Shown here piece after piece: positions 1-11,660 of a stretch of 64,000 nucleotides of DNA (position 1 is the stretch's first letter; each line of letters opens with the position of its first letter). The notes under the pieces were generated by a model. The model had not been told where the DNA came from. It worked only from the letters and a program-made list of their open reading frames with translations, and did no database searches. The DNA comes from Valencia hispanica (lineage: Eukaryota; Chordata; Actinopteri; Cyprinodontiformes; Valenciidae): positions 46,612,913-46,676,912 of the forward strand of contig OY747713.1 of NCBI GenBank assembly GCA_963556495.2, in the 5' to 3' direction. The translations under genes and the position numbers were made by a program.

Positions 1-440
1 CTCGGCTCCCACAGCTGCTGTCTGTCCAGTGTTGTTACTGTTGGATGTTTCTGTGACTGTTTCTTTCGTCAGAATTTTGAGGCGAAATGTCAGCAATTCA
101 AAAAACCGTCTTCCTGAAAGATTAAAGAATATTGTTATGAATTAAACAACAACATTGAATTTTAATCAAGTTGGCTGTGTTAGTACATTGGTGCACAGCC
201 CAATGCTGCTGGCTGGCCTTGTCCATCATTGTTGTCCGTATCTTTTCCTTCTCCATTTTTTTCCCCACAGTCTGATTTTTGACCCACACACTGAGGTCAG
301 AGAGTATGGCCGTTTCTCAATGCATAAGTACGCAAGTACGTTCTTGTGTGCTTGGCAAGTACAGTTGAAAGTCCATTCTTGCCGAGAACACAATACAGTA
401 GTTGCACATTGCAAATTACAGCAGGGGTGTAAACAACAGT
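1..440. other. No gene seen
   Basis: Ordinary AT-rich non-coding sequence. The short open frames here on both strands have no recognisable motif and overlap one another, so I do not support a gene. Confidence 0.6.
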
Positions 441-1232
441 TTATTGGGAGCAGTTTTGGTTGTAACAGTTGGTGGGAGGAAATACCTGCGAAAAACTCTC
501 CTTCATGCACCTAAGATGCAGCAGTCTGTAGGTGAAGGAGCTCAGCAGCTCACCAACATCTTCATGCATGGGGTGAGAGACTCTGTCCATCAGTGATCTT
601 ATTTTGGCCAGAGTCCTTCTGTCTCCCACCACCTGCGCTGGATCCAGGGGGCGCCCTAGAACAGAGCGGGCCTTTTTGATGAACTGATCCAACCTCTTCC
701 TCTCAGCTGTAGATAAACTGCTGCTCCAACATACGACACCATAAAAGATGGCTGATGCCACCACAGAATCAAAGGAAGTCTTTTGAAGCGCTTTCTGGAC
801 TCCAAACGACCTCAGCCTCCTCAGAAGGTAAAGACTGCTCTGATGCTTCCTGTAAAGAACATCAGTGTTGTGGCTCCAGTTCAGTTTATTGTTTAGGTCA
901 ACAACCAGGTACTTATAAGAGTCCACTATCTTGATGTCCACTCCCTGGATGTTCACAGGTGTCAGTGTGGCATGTCTGCGCCTTTGTAAAACCACCTCCA
1001 ACTTGTTGATCAGCAGGTGGTTCTGCTGACACCAGTCCACAAAGTCCTGAGTCCACTGTCTGTACTCCGAATCTTCCTCACCTGTGATGAGGCCGACAAT
1101 GACAGAGTCATCAGAGAACTTCTGAAGGTGGCAGAGTGTGGGGAGTTGATGGAGAAGTCTGCAATGTAGAGGGCCAGCACAGTTCCCTGTTTGGCCCCTG
1201 TACTGCAGACCAAGTAAATGGTGGTTTACCAC
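441..1232 (-). pseudogene. LINE reverse transcriptase 3' portion (Rex1/CR1-like), 5'-truncated
   Basis: Read on the minus strand this is the C-terminal half of a non-LTR retrotransposon RT. A degenerate motif B (KQGTVL) lies in another frame just upstream (about 1213-1150). The catalytic motif C appears as FSDDS, followed by the thumb region (QGVDIKIVDSYKYL, KLNWSHNTDVLYRKHQ, SAIFYGVVCWSSS) and a C-terminal tail found in fish LINEs. The finger and palm motifs before B, the endonuclease and ORF1 are missing, as expected for a 5'-truncated insertion. At least one frameshift separates motif B from motif C. It makes no functional enzyme. The clade (Rex1 versus another CR1-group family) is an inference. 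Confidence 0.85.
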
Positions 1233-2110
1233 CTCACATTACTTTTCAGGCTTCTTACTGAAGCATAATTGTCTACTAATAATAAAAACTTTTACTTCCT
1301 TTATAAGACTATTTGCTTATAAAATATTTATTCTCTCAACTGACAAATAATTAATGATGATCAGCTTTGGAAGGTATACAGTTAATCGATTCTTTTGATT
1401 ATTCCTCAAGTTTGCACTAGATCTATAAGCAGTAAAAGTTGTAAGTATTATTTCATATTTTACCAACCTGCATTTGGCCAGCGTTGTTCCTTTACAACTG
1501 CATGATTTATTTACATTAACTACTAAACAGTGATTAAAAAACCTACTTTCTTTTATTATCATCAGGTAAACTCAACATAAACAGACAGAATGTTTTTGGT
1601 AAAAAATAAAATAAATAGGAAGACAAAAGTCAACCAAGTACAGGAAATTGATACTGTGACTATCTAATCATGAGCAAATGTTAGTGTAATTAAAATACTT
1701 AAAAGAAGATGAGGAGACTGTGAAGAAGATGATGGCAGGACACTGGGGTGAAGAGGGGGCTTTTGGGAAGCTGGATCCAAACCTGGAACTGTGGTCTTTC
1801 CTCCTGCAGAGCTGTCTGTATAAAAAAAAGACAAATGGAAGAGTGTATTCACCACAAAGCCAATCTTAGGGAAATGTGTACAGTGCTCTGTTTGATCATT
1901 AAAGGGTCCTGTGTTAAAAAAGTTTTTCTTATGAATTTACATGCCAAAAATGGCTTTGAAGCAAATACAAGTAATTGGTATTTTATAAACTGTGGTGACG
2001 CAGTTTATAAAATACCTATATTAACTAAATAAATCTAAAAATTTCCATAGAAATATAATATGTTTTATATTCTGGTACTTGCAGTTATCCACCACATATA
2101 CTAAAACACC
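1233..2110. other. AT-rich intergenic stretch; no gene
   Basis: No coding signal. The one structured feature is a perfect hairpin at 1977-2016, listed separately. Confidence 0.6.
1977..2016. repeat. Perfect 16-bp hairpin, 8-nt loop
   Basis: GGTATTTTATAAACTG at 1977-1992 is the exact reverse complement of 2001-2016, with an 8-nt loop. No T-run or gene context suggests a terminator. It may be the remnant of a small palindromic element. Confidence 0.8.
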
Positions 2111-2466
2111 TAAAGGCTGGCACAGACTACAGGATAATCGGGCCATTTTTTGTCCCGATCCCCCCCTTACGATCAAAGCCAGCAAAGGGCCGATTGTCGG
2201 GTGTCTGCAAACAACATTATGTCTGATTTTCCTGTGATGTGGGGTGTGTTAAGAGTGATTTTGTCCGGTCAGACCCGCTCGGAAGGCCTCAGAAGGAGAG
2301 ATCGTAAAAAATGAACATGTTCAATATTTGCGACTAGAAATCCTGAAGTGTGTGGAATGCTCCGAGAGGGGCCAAGCACGCACAGTACACAACGTGTGTA
2401 TCGGAACCAAAGTCATTAAAGACGCGAGCTGACTGACAGAGGAGGAAGTAAAAACAAACAAAAACC

Positions 2467-3640
2467 ATGCCGCCGGTAGTGTTGCCAACCGTCCCGTAAA
2501 AACGGAATCATCCCGTATTCAGAGAAAATATTACGTGTTCCGTATTGAGTTGAAAAGGAACGCGATTTGTCCCGTACTTCAGCTAGAATAGAAAAAAAGA
2601 CACAAAGCTGGAGTTACTCTGTGTCTTTACGCTGCCTCAGCTTCTCTCATTCTCTCCCCTCCTTCAATCATGAAACTGATCAATGATCAGCTTTTGTGTC
2701 ATCAGTCCTGTCTCTCTCTCTCTTGTTTGTTTATCGCCCACTTTGCACTAGAAAGAGGAAACCAGCAGGTGTCGCGCTAAACAACAGCAAGACGTTTAAT
2801 AACCTGTCGTTAGAATTGTTTTAATAGGCCTATTACTTTCTAGTATCAGCTGATGTTTGCTGGAGCCACAGCCGTAAAAGCTGCTGGTCATCGGTTTGGA
2901 TATCTGGAGAGAGGGAGACGTGAAGATGAAACCAGGAGATGTTCTTACTGAATCATCAGAGCTAAACAGCTGATGGAGAATTTATGAACTGTTTCTGAGA
3001 GACAAATAACACTAGGATCCATTTATGTAGCTGACAGCTGGTTCTGGCAGGGGCAGCCCTAGCAAAGTTTTGCCAGGGGGCAGGTTGGGCATTAACAGGG
3101 AATTAACATACATTTCTTTCTTATTCTCATTTAAAATTCCTATCTTTTAATAAATAATTATCTGAATCTTACAACCAACTGGATATAGTGGTCATAAAAC
3201 CTTTATCATATATAGTAAATATTAAGTCTAATACAGTATATATCCTAGTAAACTGTAGTACTTTTTCCTTTGGGAAGGTACCATCTGTCAAAGAAAGATG
3301 TTGAATCTATTTAATTATTGTAGAAAAATAACTGATTTCTGTGCATTTGTTTTACACGTGCATTAAATTAAAATTGATTGGGTCGATAAAGCATCATGAG
3401 GCAGAGGGTGGGGTGTGGTTCCTTATTTTTTTTGCTGGGAGTTGGCAACCCTAGCCGGCGGTAAAAACAAAACTCTCTTGGACTTCTGAGATGGAAGACC
3501 AACTGGTTGATTTGTGGCAACAGCAGGAATGTCTATATAACATTTCGTCCAAAAACTACAACAGGACGGGCAAAGAGAGGAGTTGGACTGAAATAGCGAG
3601 TGCAGTGGATGTACCTGGTAATCATCCAGCTACCTAGCAT
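2467..3640 (+). pseudogene. Harbinger Myb/SANT-like protein exon, split by a hAT
   Basis: An ATG at 2467 begins a frame that is interrupted after three codons by the hAT at 2477-3453 and resumes at 3462. The resumed frame reads LSWTSEMEDQLVDLWQQQE and then a conserved-looking SKNYNRTGKERSWTEIASAV, the pattern of a MADF/Myb-SANT domain: an opening W, a hydrophobic-acidic helix, a C..LY element and W..IA in the last helix. In Harbinger transposons such a protein cooperates with the transposase for nuclear import and binding of the element ends; that role is family knowledge. Only the first domain exon is recognisable. Its 3' boundary near 3620-3640 is uncertain. Confidence 0.65.
2477..3453. mobile_element. 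Non-autonomous hAT transposon nested in the Harbinger element
   Basis: Termini are TAGTGTTGCCAAC at the left and the reverse complement of TAGGGTTGCCAAC at the right. Flanking 8-mers GCCGCCGG (2469-2476) and GCCGGCGG (3454-3461) match at 7 of 8 positions, the 8-bp target duplication of hAT elements. The 977-bp interior has no transposase. Flanking sequences join into one continuous coding frame when the element is ignored, which supports the boundaries. Confidence 0.85.
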
Positions 3641-4051
3641 CACCATAGCAACAATGTAGTTCGTTCAAAAGACCAGCTGGTCATGAAGTATCTGTATGTC
3701 TGTGAATTTTGACAATAAACCTTATTTTGATTGAGAATTGAGTACTTTAATTGTTACTGTACATGCCAGTAATTGGAAAAGATCAAGTAGCTTGGCATTT
3801 TAATATCAGTTATTTTGTTTTATATATATACACTAATATACACTGAAGTCACGTTTGACTATGCAAGATTTGGAATATTGAGCGTGAAGAAGCTGATACT
3901 CTCCTGAAGAATCTTATAGTGTGTGGTGTAGTGCACTATAAGATCAGCAGAGAGAGATCTTGTGCGATCTGTTTTTTGTTATCTTCTAGTGTGTGGTCTC
4001 TGAATATGTGAAGGTTTGAAGAATCCTGTAGTGTGTGCCAGCCTTTATATC

Positions 4052-5452
4052 CAGTAGTCGAGTTGAGGGGGAGCGGAGGGGGACGCCTCTCCCCTTAGAA
4101 AGAAATCCGACATATAACATCCCACCAGTAAAGGTCCCATCCTCCATCTCCATCCCTAGTAGGCCAGGTGAACCCAGTTTTCGTTTCATCTCATTCCGAC
4201 CTCTGGCATCTACAAAAATTGTTTACTTCATACATGCACTGAGTTCAAAAGTAAAAGTTCTCCTTCTGTAAAAGTCGCAGTTCTTTTATGATCGACGTTA
4301 TAATTTGGGACTAGTTTGTTTTCACCGTAGTGAGAAAGTAGTGAGACGGCTGCTACGTACCCGTTTTAGACCAAGAGATGGATTTAACATGACATCCATG
4401 TCTTGTTCATGTTTCATGGAAGTTAAATGCATGTAACACATTTTACATAGGCCTACATGCTTTTACTCGGTTTTGTAAAAGTTTTAAAGAAGTTTTCATC
4501 ATGACCTTAGCTGTCTTCATATCCGCATACATCATCACGTAGGTTAAACTCTGCCAGCGCATTGGTCTAAAACGGGTACGTAGCAGCCGTGTCACTCCTT
4601 TCTCACTACGGCGAAAACAAATTAGTCCCGAATTAAAACATTGATCATAAAAAAACTTTTACTTTTGAACTAAGTGTGAACGTATTTATTTTATGAAGTA
4701 AACAGTTTGTAGATGCCAGAGGTCGGAATGAGATTCATTTCTAAAGACATTTTCGGGGTTCACCTCATGGCGTAGAGAGCGGCAAAAGCTGCATTACAGA
4801 AGTGCAAACATGCCCAAACAAGCAGCTGGTCAACGGGATGTCCGGGATTTTTTTTTTAAGAAAAAAATTACAGGTGAGCTTAATCTCAATAGTTAATCTA
4901 GCCTGCTTCTTGTTATCTAAAGACCATCCCACCACAGGTGTACGCACAGATCCCAGGATGCTACCCTCCAAACTAGCTAAGATGAACGGGCGATCCCCCA
5001 CATCTCTGTTGTTAATTAGCTTGCTAAAATACATGACTTGTCATTCAGTCAAGACACGCATGCGGCTTGCTGAATCTGCACTAGATGTCGACTCTTTTTA
5101 CACATCTAGCCATAATCGGCCTAGGAAAAATAATCACCTTGTCAGAGCTCATCTGACAGTGCCCACATTTAGCCATAATCAGGACGAATGTGAACAAGAG
5201 CAAGAAAAACTGTAGAAAAAAAACATGATTACGAAAGTGTTTGGAAACTGCTATGAGCATGTGGATTAAGTGAGGGTTGTAATGAATAAAATAGAAATGA
5301 CTCATTTAGTTGTAGTCCCCTAACATTCCGGCCAATTCGGTGATACAAAATACTCTATTAATAGCACCTTTTTTAAAATTAAAATCCAGATTTTTTTAAT
5401 AGGCGAAAAAACTGACCATCCCCCCAGAATTTTTTTTACAACTCGACTACTG
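4052..5452. mobile_element. Non-autonomous hAT with internal long inverted repeat
   Basis: Termini CAGTAGTCGAGTTG (4052) and CAACTCGACTACTG (to 5452) are exact inverted repeats. The flanking 8-mers TTTATATC (4044-4051) and CTTATATC (5453-5460) match at 7 of 8. The left duplication overlaps the last bases of the Harbinger element, so this hAT landed at its very end. No transposase is visible. The interior contains roughly 200-bp inverted arms at about 4165-4375 and 4560-4770. Confidence 0.85.
4165..4770. repeat. Long inverted repeat (arms about 200 bp, spacer about 185 bp)
   Basis: The left arm, containing TCATTCCGACCTCTGGCATCT and ending in the CTACGTACCCGTTTTAGACC stretch, is matched by the reverse complement of 4560-4770. 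Arms are diverged by substitutions and small indels. Such a foldback would give a long hairpin if transcribed. Confidence 0.85.
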
Positions 5453-5620
5453 CTTATATCTAACTTTTAGCTGGTACTGACAGATGAAAAGTAGCAGGAT
5501 CAGGCTGGGGTTAGCAGGGAAAACACACTCCAAATGGAGTCTTTAGAGGAACAGTCTTTACTTAGCTAACCATTTAGTTAGTTATCTGTGGTAAACTGAC
5601 AGCATGACCACACAGTCAGC

Positions 5621-6412
5621 TAAGGCCTGGTTCACACAGCAGGATTTTAAAATTGTCGCAAGAGTTTCAGATCGCACACACGGTGATAGATAAAATCATG
5701 GATATCCCTCTTTTGGTCCTACAGTGTGTGGTGTGCAGCCACACGGCGGTGACGAGACACCACACATGACCCGAATTTGCTCACTAACATTGCAAGCTCA
5801 GCTCAATTTCACAAACCTTCATGACATAAAACGTGACTAAAGTCAAAACAATAAATAAATATGGATGCCGAGGATGAGGCACTGGCAATAGTTTGTGGAC
5901 CGTATAAAGGAGTGGACACATCAGGAGCAAAGTTATACTTCCTATACAAAGATATGGAGGTGAATTCTTTTTAAAACTGGGAAACGTCGTTACACACTGA
6001 GTGATTTCTATTTCTATGCATTTGTGGACTGTGGTCAAGTGAGCCGACACTTAAATGGATAATAAATCAATAATATTAAATAATAATATTAAATAACAAT
6101 AGGTATATCGCTACCTGTCACATCACTTTCTGATTGGCTACACGTCACATTCTACAGGATGCACGCTCCTTTGTCCTCTCAACACACCACACATGCTGCA
6201 ATATCGGGCCAAGACAATCCTACATGTTGAATATTTGTGATCAGAGCAGTCCTGATGTCCTTCAGAGCACACCAGAGTGCTTTGAACACGCCACACAGGC
6301 AGAAATATGTGTTAGGATTAGCTTAAGAGCCATCCCGATAATTAGAGCATATCGGAAGGGGAGAATCGAGGCAAAATCTGCCTAATAATCCTGCCGTGTG
6401 AACCAGGCCTTA
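5621..6412. mobile_element. Harbinger-like MITE with GGCCTGGTTCACAC termini
   Basis: TAAGGCCTGGTTCACAC at 5621 is exactly inverted at 6396-6412, with the similarity continuing inward (CAGGATT/AATCCTG). The terminus resembles that of the 2111-4047 element, suggesting one superfamily. A short frame beginning ATGGATGCCGAGGATGAGGC near 5861 may be a coding relic but is too short to name. No transposase is present. Confidence 0.8.
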
Positions 6413-7458
6413 CATTCCTACACAGATAGAGCTCACAGCCCAGTTAATCCTTGTTTATACTGCAGACAGACACAGCGCCATCATCCATCGTTGCAAGCGC
6501 TCTAAGGCAGGCCTACAGAGGGTGACGGAGACATGTACAACTTTTTAAATGTCCATTAAAAGCTACTGAGAGCACAAAGCCTGTGATTGGTCAGCATGTC
6601 ACTTCCTTTTAATTTGTCAACAGCACCGCTATTTATAAAAAAACAACAGAGTGCTGAAGATATCTAGCAGCAGACATGGAGCAGGTCAAGGAACGACTTG
6701 CATAAGACAATTTATGAGTGTTCAGTGTCTGTTACAATAGTGAGTGAGAAGCTTTTAAAAAAATCATATTTATGCACGAAAGGCTGTTATGAGTATTGAA
6801 AGGAAGCTGCTCAAGTGAAGAGTTTTAGTTTAAAAATAAAAATGTAAATAGACTGTTGTTGACCAGGGACATGACTGCAATGGTGGCAGGACTGCCCCAG
6901 AAACTGTGTTCCTGGCAGTAGATTGTTTTGCAAGACTCCCCAGACAACAGAGAACTCTGAAAGGAAAACGTTGCTGTCGATACTTGTGCGTGTCAGTGCA
7001 AACTTGCTGACGGACAAGTATAAACTAAGTTTTACACAAAACAATCTACCCAGACATTCTCTAGTTTTGTCAAACAAATGTCAAACAAGCACAGTATTAT
7101 GTTATCACTGCAGAGCAGACCGAGTGAAGAATCCAAATGAAAACAATGTCATGTCTCAGTCTCTGTTTCTAAGAAGGATTTTGGTGCATAAAAGAAGTTT
7201 AACAACACCAATAATAATAATATTTATCCCAGTATGCCTGTAAACAGATGCTCTAATATCATCACTGTTTGAAACAACAATCAGTGATTCATAATGTTTC
7301 GCAACCCTAATCAGATCATTTCTTATCTGTGCCAGCTGTGCTGGTGGTTACACAAACTTTAGAGCAAGACTTATTAACACCACCTGGGGATAATAAAATA
7401 CTGACAGAGATAAAGAACTGAGACGGAAAGTATGTTTATGAGTTTTACTAAAGGTTTT
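6413..7458. other. No gene seen
   Basis: Short open frames on both strands overlap and carry no domain motif. Nothing else with supportable structure was found. Confidence 0.55.
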
Positions 7459-7790
7459 GAGCATAGGGCTGCACAGTGGTGCAGTCGGTTGCATGGTTGC
7501 CTTGCAACAAAAAGATCCAGGCTTTGAATCCAGGGGTTTTCTGCAGGGAGTTTGCATGTTCTCCCTGCGTATGCCGAGGTTCTCTTCGGGTACTCCTGCT
7601 TCCTCCCAAAGGCTAAAATATAACTGTCAGGTAAACTGAATACTCTAAATATCCTTTAGGTGCCCTTAGGTGAGTGTGTCCATGGTTGTTTGACCTCTGT
7701 GTCTCCGTGTTACTCTGTGATGGACTGGTGACTTGTCCAGGGTGTATACAGTCTCTTGCCCAATGTCTGCTGGAGATTGGGATTGAATTA
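7459..7790 (+). repeat. tRNA-like SINE copy of a type common in teleosts
   Basis: The sequence follows the layout of an abundant fish SINE. It starts GGGCTGCACAGTGGTGCAGT (A-box-like region), has a B-box-like GGCTTTGAATCC near 7521, then GGAGTTTGCATGTTCTCCCT, CTTCCTCCCAAAGG, and a tail containing GATGGACTGGTGACTTGTCC and CTGGAGATTGGGATTGAA. It is transcribed by RNA polymerase III in active families and moved by LINE machinery. Substitutions in the B box suggest an old copy. Confidence 0.8.
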
Positions 7791-8345
7791 TTGCTATTGA
7801 AGTAGGCAGGTATAAGTATTTTTAGATGGTGTCTCAAGTGTACGATTTCAACTATTCGTGGGTGGTTGGGGTCCTATTCGCGGGGGTCTCTACGATCGCT
7901 CTGCAGAGCTGCAGTTTAACTGCTCATGTTATGAATAAATCTTTCAGTACTATTTGGTTTTGCCGTTTGATTCTGCATGTGGGTTAAAAGATTTCCCTTC
8001 AGGGCAATAACTCTTTTAAAATAACTAATTTTCAGCTGATTTTCCTTTAACATGCTGATATAGCATATTACAATAAACAATTTCCATTTAATTTTCCTGG
8101 AATGTTGCTACTCTCTTCTGCCATTTGTTTGATCTGGATATTGCTCTACAACAACAAAATATGGTTCACAGTCCCTGGTTTAAAATGTATTGTGGCAAAA
8201 AATGAAGAAGAAACTGACGTCCTTCAGACATTTTTGATATTTAATACGTATTATAAAACATAACATATTGGCTAATATGGAGGACAGTGTGCACCCAAAA
8301 CGGTACCATAGCTCAATTCCTACCCAACACTTCTACTGCAAACCC
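7791..8345. other. No gene seen
   Basis: AT-rich non-coding stretch between the SINE and the TTAA-type transposon. Confidence 0.55.
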
Positions 8346-8349
8346 TTAA

Positions 8350-10088
8350 AGAGCAACTCATCCCCCTACCACAGTCTTACTCCACCTACAATTCCAGTTT
8401 GAAAAAGGAGGCATTGCCTGGCTGACTGAGGGACGCGCAGGTAGGAGAGGGCTGGGCGGCATTAACACTTCCTAGCTATTCCAAGTCCAACACGCTACAG
8501 AGGCATGGTTGAGACTCAGCTTGTTTTATACCCCACAGCAGCAGGATGGCTGTCGTCAACCATTACCGGCTGACGTCATCCATCACCGCAGTGCAAATAG
8601 CAATGCCCGATTCAAATTCAAGTGCAGTGTCGAATTTTAACCTGGAGAGGGCGCCACACTGACTATTTTTGGTAGAAATGTAATTTTATACTAAAATGTA
8701 CTAAAAGACCAAAAATAATGACCAGGGGTCTCATTTATAAAACTTGCTTACTCACAAAACGGGGTCTGAAAATTGCGCAAGTCACTTTCCATGCCAAGTT
8801 TAGGATTTATAGGAGAAAAAAGTGGTGGAAAAATGTGTGCAACTTTAGGTACACTAAGGACCTTACTTACGCACACTTTGGACACGGAGGACACTGGCAG
8901 TGCAGCCGGTGAGATGGAAAAGTTGTGAATTTAAGACATATTGACAGACTTGTAGAGCTTCGCACACACATGAACACACAACTAACAGTTCCCATTTCTG
9001 AACTGAGAATTAAAATGAGAATCTGAATGAAAGTACGTTAAATTTACAAATTATATCACAATATGTTCTTATGAATGTATTCAGATTCTACAGCAATTGC
9101 ACTTATGGGTGCATTAATTGTGTAAAATACAAATAAAAATACTACAGTGAAACTCCTGCATAATGCTGCACAATGAATGATCTGGCGCTCATCGAATATA
9201 GCAATACTGGCAGCCTCTAGATGTGGGGAACCGATGTAGATTCCCTAAAGCAGTCCAATTAGATCTACTTGTTGAAGTGGGCCTGGTGTTAGATCTACCA
9301 ACCCGCTGGAACCGTGCATCTCATCCCCCACCCTCAGCACATGATGGCTGTGGCATGCCGTCTCCCTCTTTTCCTTCACCTTCAGGCATGCTGCTGCATC
9401 AACACTGTGTCACTTGCAGCTCTTCCGTTTATTTGTGACCCCGTCAAATTATGTTTTGCTTGGATTATATTTTTAAAAGTAGACTTAAAACGCACTGTTT
9501 CGGTTGGGCTTTAAATATCTGGGAGTGCTCAAACCTATTACATTCTGCTGTAATTTCGGTTTTATTTGTTTTAATTTGCTTTAGTTTAATTTGCTACAAG
9601 AAGTAATCATATAATTCAAACTTTATATTTATTGTTCTTATTTATTTTATCGCTTTTGCTGCTGATTTTATTTTTGATTTCAGTCTTTTTACTCTTATTG
9701 TCTTGTTTCCCATTTTCTTATTATGAACTATATTTTTGTCTTTTATTGTGAAGCACTTTAGTTGCCTTTTGGCTGACTAAAGCTCTAAATAGAGAAACAT
9801 TAACTCATAACCTTAACATAAAATGTTTTTCCGTGCTTCCACATGCCTCCTTCAGTGTTTATGGAATTGTGCTTTTTCCGTCTCTCAGTTGCCTTGGTTA
9901 CCCGAGAACCGCCTCATATCAGCCGACTTAAGTCTCTGAAGGATATTAAACTAGGCACTTTGCATTGACCATTTATGGCAGAAAGTGGGTGTGTAGTGGG
10001 TGGGATATTGTCCAAAATCACCTGAGCACATTTATGGGGAGAGTGTGATTTATATGGCGGAAAAGTTGATTTGGGGGTGAGTTGCCCT
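8350..10088. mobile_element. TTAA-type non-autonomous DNA transposon (Kolobok/piggyBac-like)
   Basis: The left terminus AGAGCAACTCATCCCCCTA follows TTAA (8346-8349). The right end is the reverse complement of AGGGCAACTCACCCCCAAA, followed by CTAA, a one-base variant of TTAA. Length is 1,739 bp with no transposase. A second element seems to be nested inside from about 8722. Confidence 0.65.
8722..9000. mobile_element. Harbinger-like terminal fragment nested in the TTAA element
   Basis: The stretch starting GGGGTCTCATTTATAAAACTTGC, then AAATTGCGCAAG and TCCATGCCAAGTTTAGGATTTAT, resembles the ends of an abundant fish MITE-like family. I could not locate its other end between here and 10088, so limits and classification are tentative. 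Confidence 0.4.
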
Positions 10089-10913
10089 CTAAATCATATT
10101 TATTCATCCATGTTTATCTGCTACCGGCACGAGCTCAGTCTCCTTGTTCCTGGTGTCTTCTCCTGGAGAACCAGTCAGCACCTGTTCTGATTAATGACAG
10201 TCCGTACTTTCTCTTCCCCCCAAGTGTCTCCTCCCTGCAAGACTTGAGCCCACCATCTCTGATAGCGTGATAGTGAACCGGGCAGCAGTCTCACAAGGTC
10301 CAAACTTCCTGTTGATATCTTGCTCCGTACTAACTTCTTCCCCGGCAGTCTGATGCATATCAAACATTACACACCTAAGGCTTTTGTTTTTTCTACAAAA
10401 TCAACTGTTGTACATACACTTACTAAGAATGTAACTAATTGATTAAATCATAATCACATAGAAATATTCCCTAACAGATATTTTCTCCATTCTTGAATCA
10501 CGAATTCAGCTGCAGAAAAGTCTCTCTCTCTGGCCACGCCTGATACTGCAAGGTTTGGAAATTTTCAGAATTATTTTTATATTGTCTGTTTTGATATTGC
10601 TTGCTAGCTGCTTCCAGACGTCAGTACCTCTCTTTCTTCTTTCAAAATAATCAAAACAATTTTGCCCCAATAATAATTTTGTCTTCAATATTGCTGCCAC
10701 TTGACTGGGCACAGCAGGGAGCAATGGAGGTTGAATTTGTTGATACTGTGTATTCACTCGATGTTGGTGGCTTCCTGATCACAAATGTGTCTATTTTTCA
10801 ACTTCAATTATCTTTTGTCGAAGCTAGCATCTAACAGTCTTCTTCTTAGGAGTTTAACAGCAACATCTATCAGTGAACATAGGCTGGGCAGTAAATTCTC
10901 TGAGCATATGCAG
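10089..10913. other. No gene seen
   Basis: Several overlapping short frames at 10500-10830 on both strands, none with a convincing domain. Confidence 0.5.
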
Positions 10914-11320
10914 TAGGGATGTGTATTTATGTCTGTAAGTCTGGTGATACGATATGTATCACGATACAGGGGAGATGATACGATATATTGCGATACTATG
11001 ACTAAGACTATATATTGTGATTTTTTAACTGAATTTAACTGCAGAAAAACTGTCACACCATTCTAAACACTCCAACCTGTGTCATACTTAACACATCCAG
11101 TTTTTTTACTGGATTTAGTGGATCCACTGGAACGAAGAATGTGAAAACACCCACCAACTGCCAGTTATACTTTTAATTTTACTTTGAAAAATTACTGTCA
11201 TCATTAATGGTTCCATTCAAATAGAAAAAAAACATGATAAATTTCTTATGAATATGGATACAATATAGTGACATAAAATATTGCGATATATCGGCGTATT
11301 GATTTTTTCTTGCATCCCTA
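10914..11320. mobile_element. Short non-autonomous hAT (407 bp)
   Basis: Termini TAGGGATG and CATCCCTA are inverted repeats. Flanking 8-mers ATATGCAG (10906-10913) and AAATGCAG (11321-11328) match at 7 of 8. Subterminal regions are rich in GATACGATATATTGCGATAC-like motifs near both ends, which in this element class are candidate transposase-binding repeats. Confidence 0.85.
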
Positions 11321-11444
11321 AAATGCAGTGTATGCTTGGTCAGAGAGACTTTGCCATTAATCCCATGTAGGTGGTCGGTATTGTCCCTATTGGCGCCTAT
11401 GGAATAGACCAACATGTTTCTTTTAACTGGAAGTAATATTAATG

Positions 11445-11660
11445 TTTTGGAGTGGCCCAGCCAGAGTCCTTACTTGGATCGGATAGGGATCTGTAGAGGG
11501 AGCTACAGATTGTTGTGATGGTTAGGAAGCCTTCCAACCTCAAGGATGTGGAGCTGATCACCAAAATGAAACATATAGACATCAGAGGAAACATAAAGAA
11601 AGCTGCTCAGCAGTTAGAACAAGGGATTGATTGCTTTGAGATGAATAAAGTTTTTTACAT
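11445..11660 (+). pseudogene. Tc1-like transposase C-terminal relic
   Basis: TTTTGGAGTGGCCCAGCCAGAG encodes the Tc1 signature [LF]EWPSQSP that precedes the catalytic Glu region. A later segment encodes PSNLKDVELI, as in the last Tc1 helix. Stops and frame changes are present, and neither inverted repeats nor the N-terminal part were found. Confidence 0.7.

Larger units (their letters stand above)
2111..4047. mobile_element. Harbinger-like DNA transposon, interrupted
   Basis: The ends form a 25-bp terminal inverted repeat with one mismatch: TAAAGGCTGGCACAGACTAC at the left, matched by the reverse complement of 4023-4047. Inside lies an exon-like Myb/SANT (MADF-type) reading frame, the accessory DNA-binding protein of Harbinger elements, split by a hAT at 2477-3453. 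No DDE transposase exon is visible, so the copy is non-autonomous. The target duplication is not clear: the termini read TAA...TTA, not a direct repeat. The Harbinger assignment rests on the Myb-like frame plus the terminus, which resembles that of the 5621-6412 element. Confidence 0.75.

Noticed and set aside
155..596. Overlapping short frames (119, 94 and 64 residues)
   Set aside because: No motifs, overlapping on both strands, low-complexity translation.
2111..6412. TAA/TTA triplets beside the Harbinger-like ends as a 3-bp target duplication
   Set aside because: TAA and TTA are not direct repeats and are inverted at both ends, so they belong to the inverted repeat or are mutated; the duplication stays unresolved.
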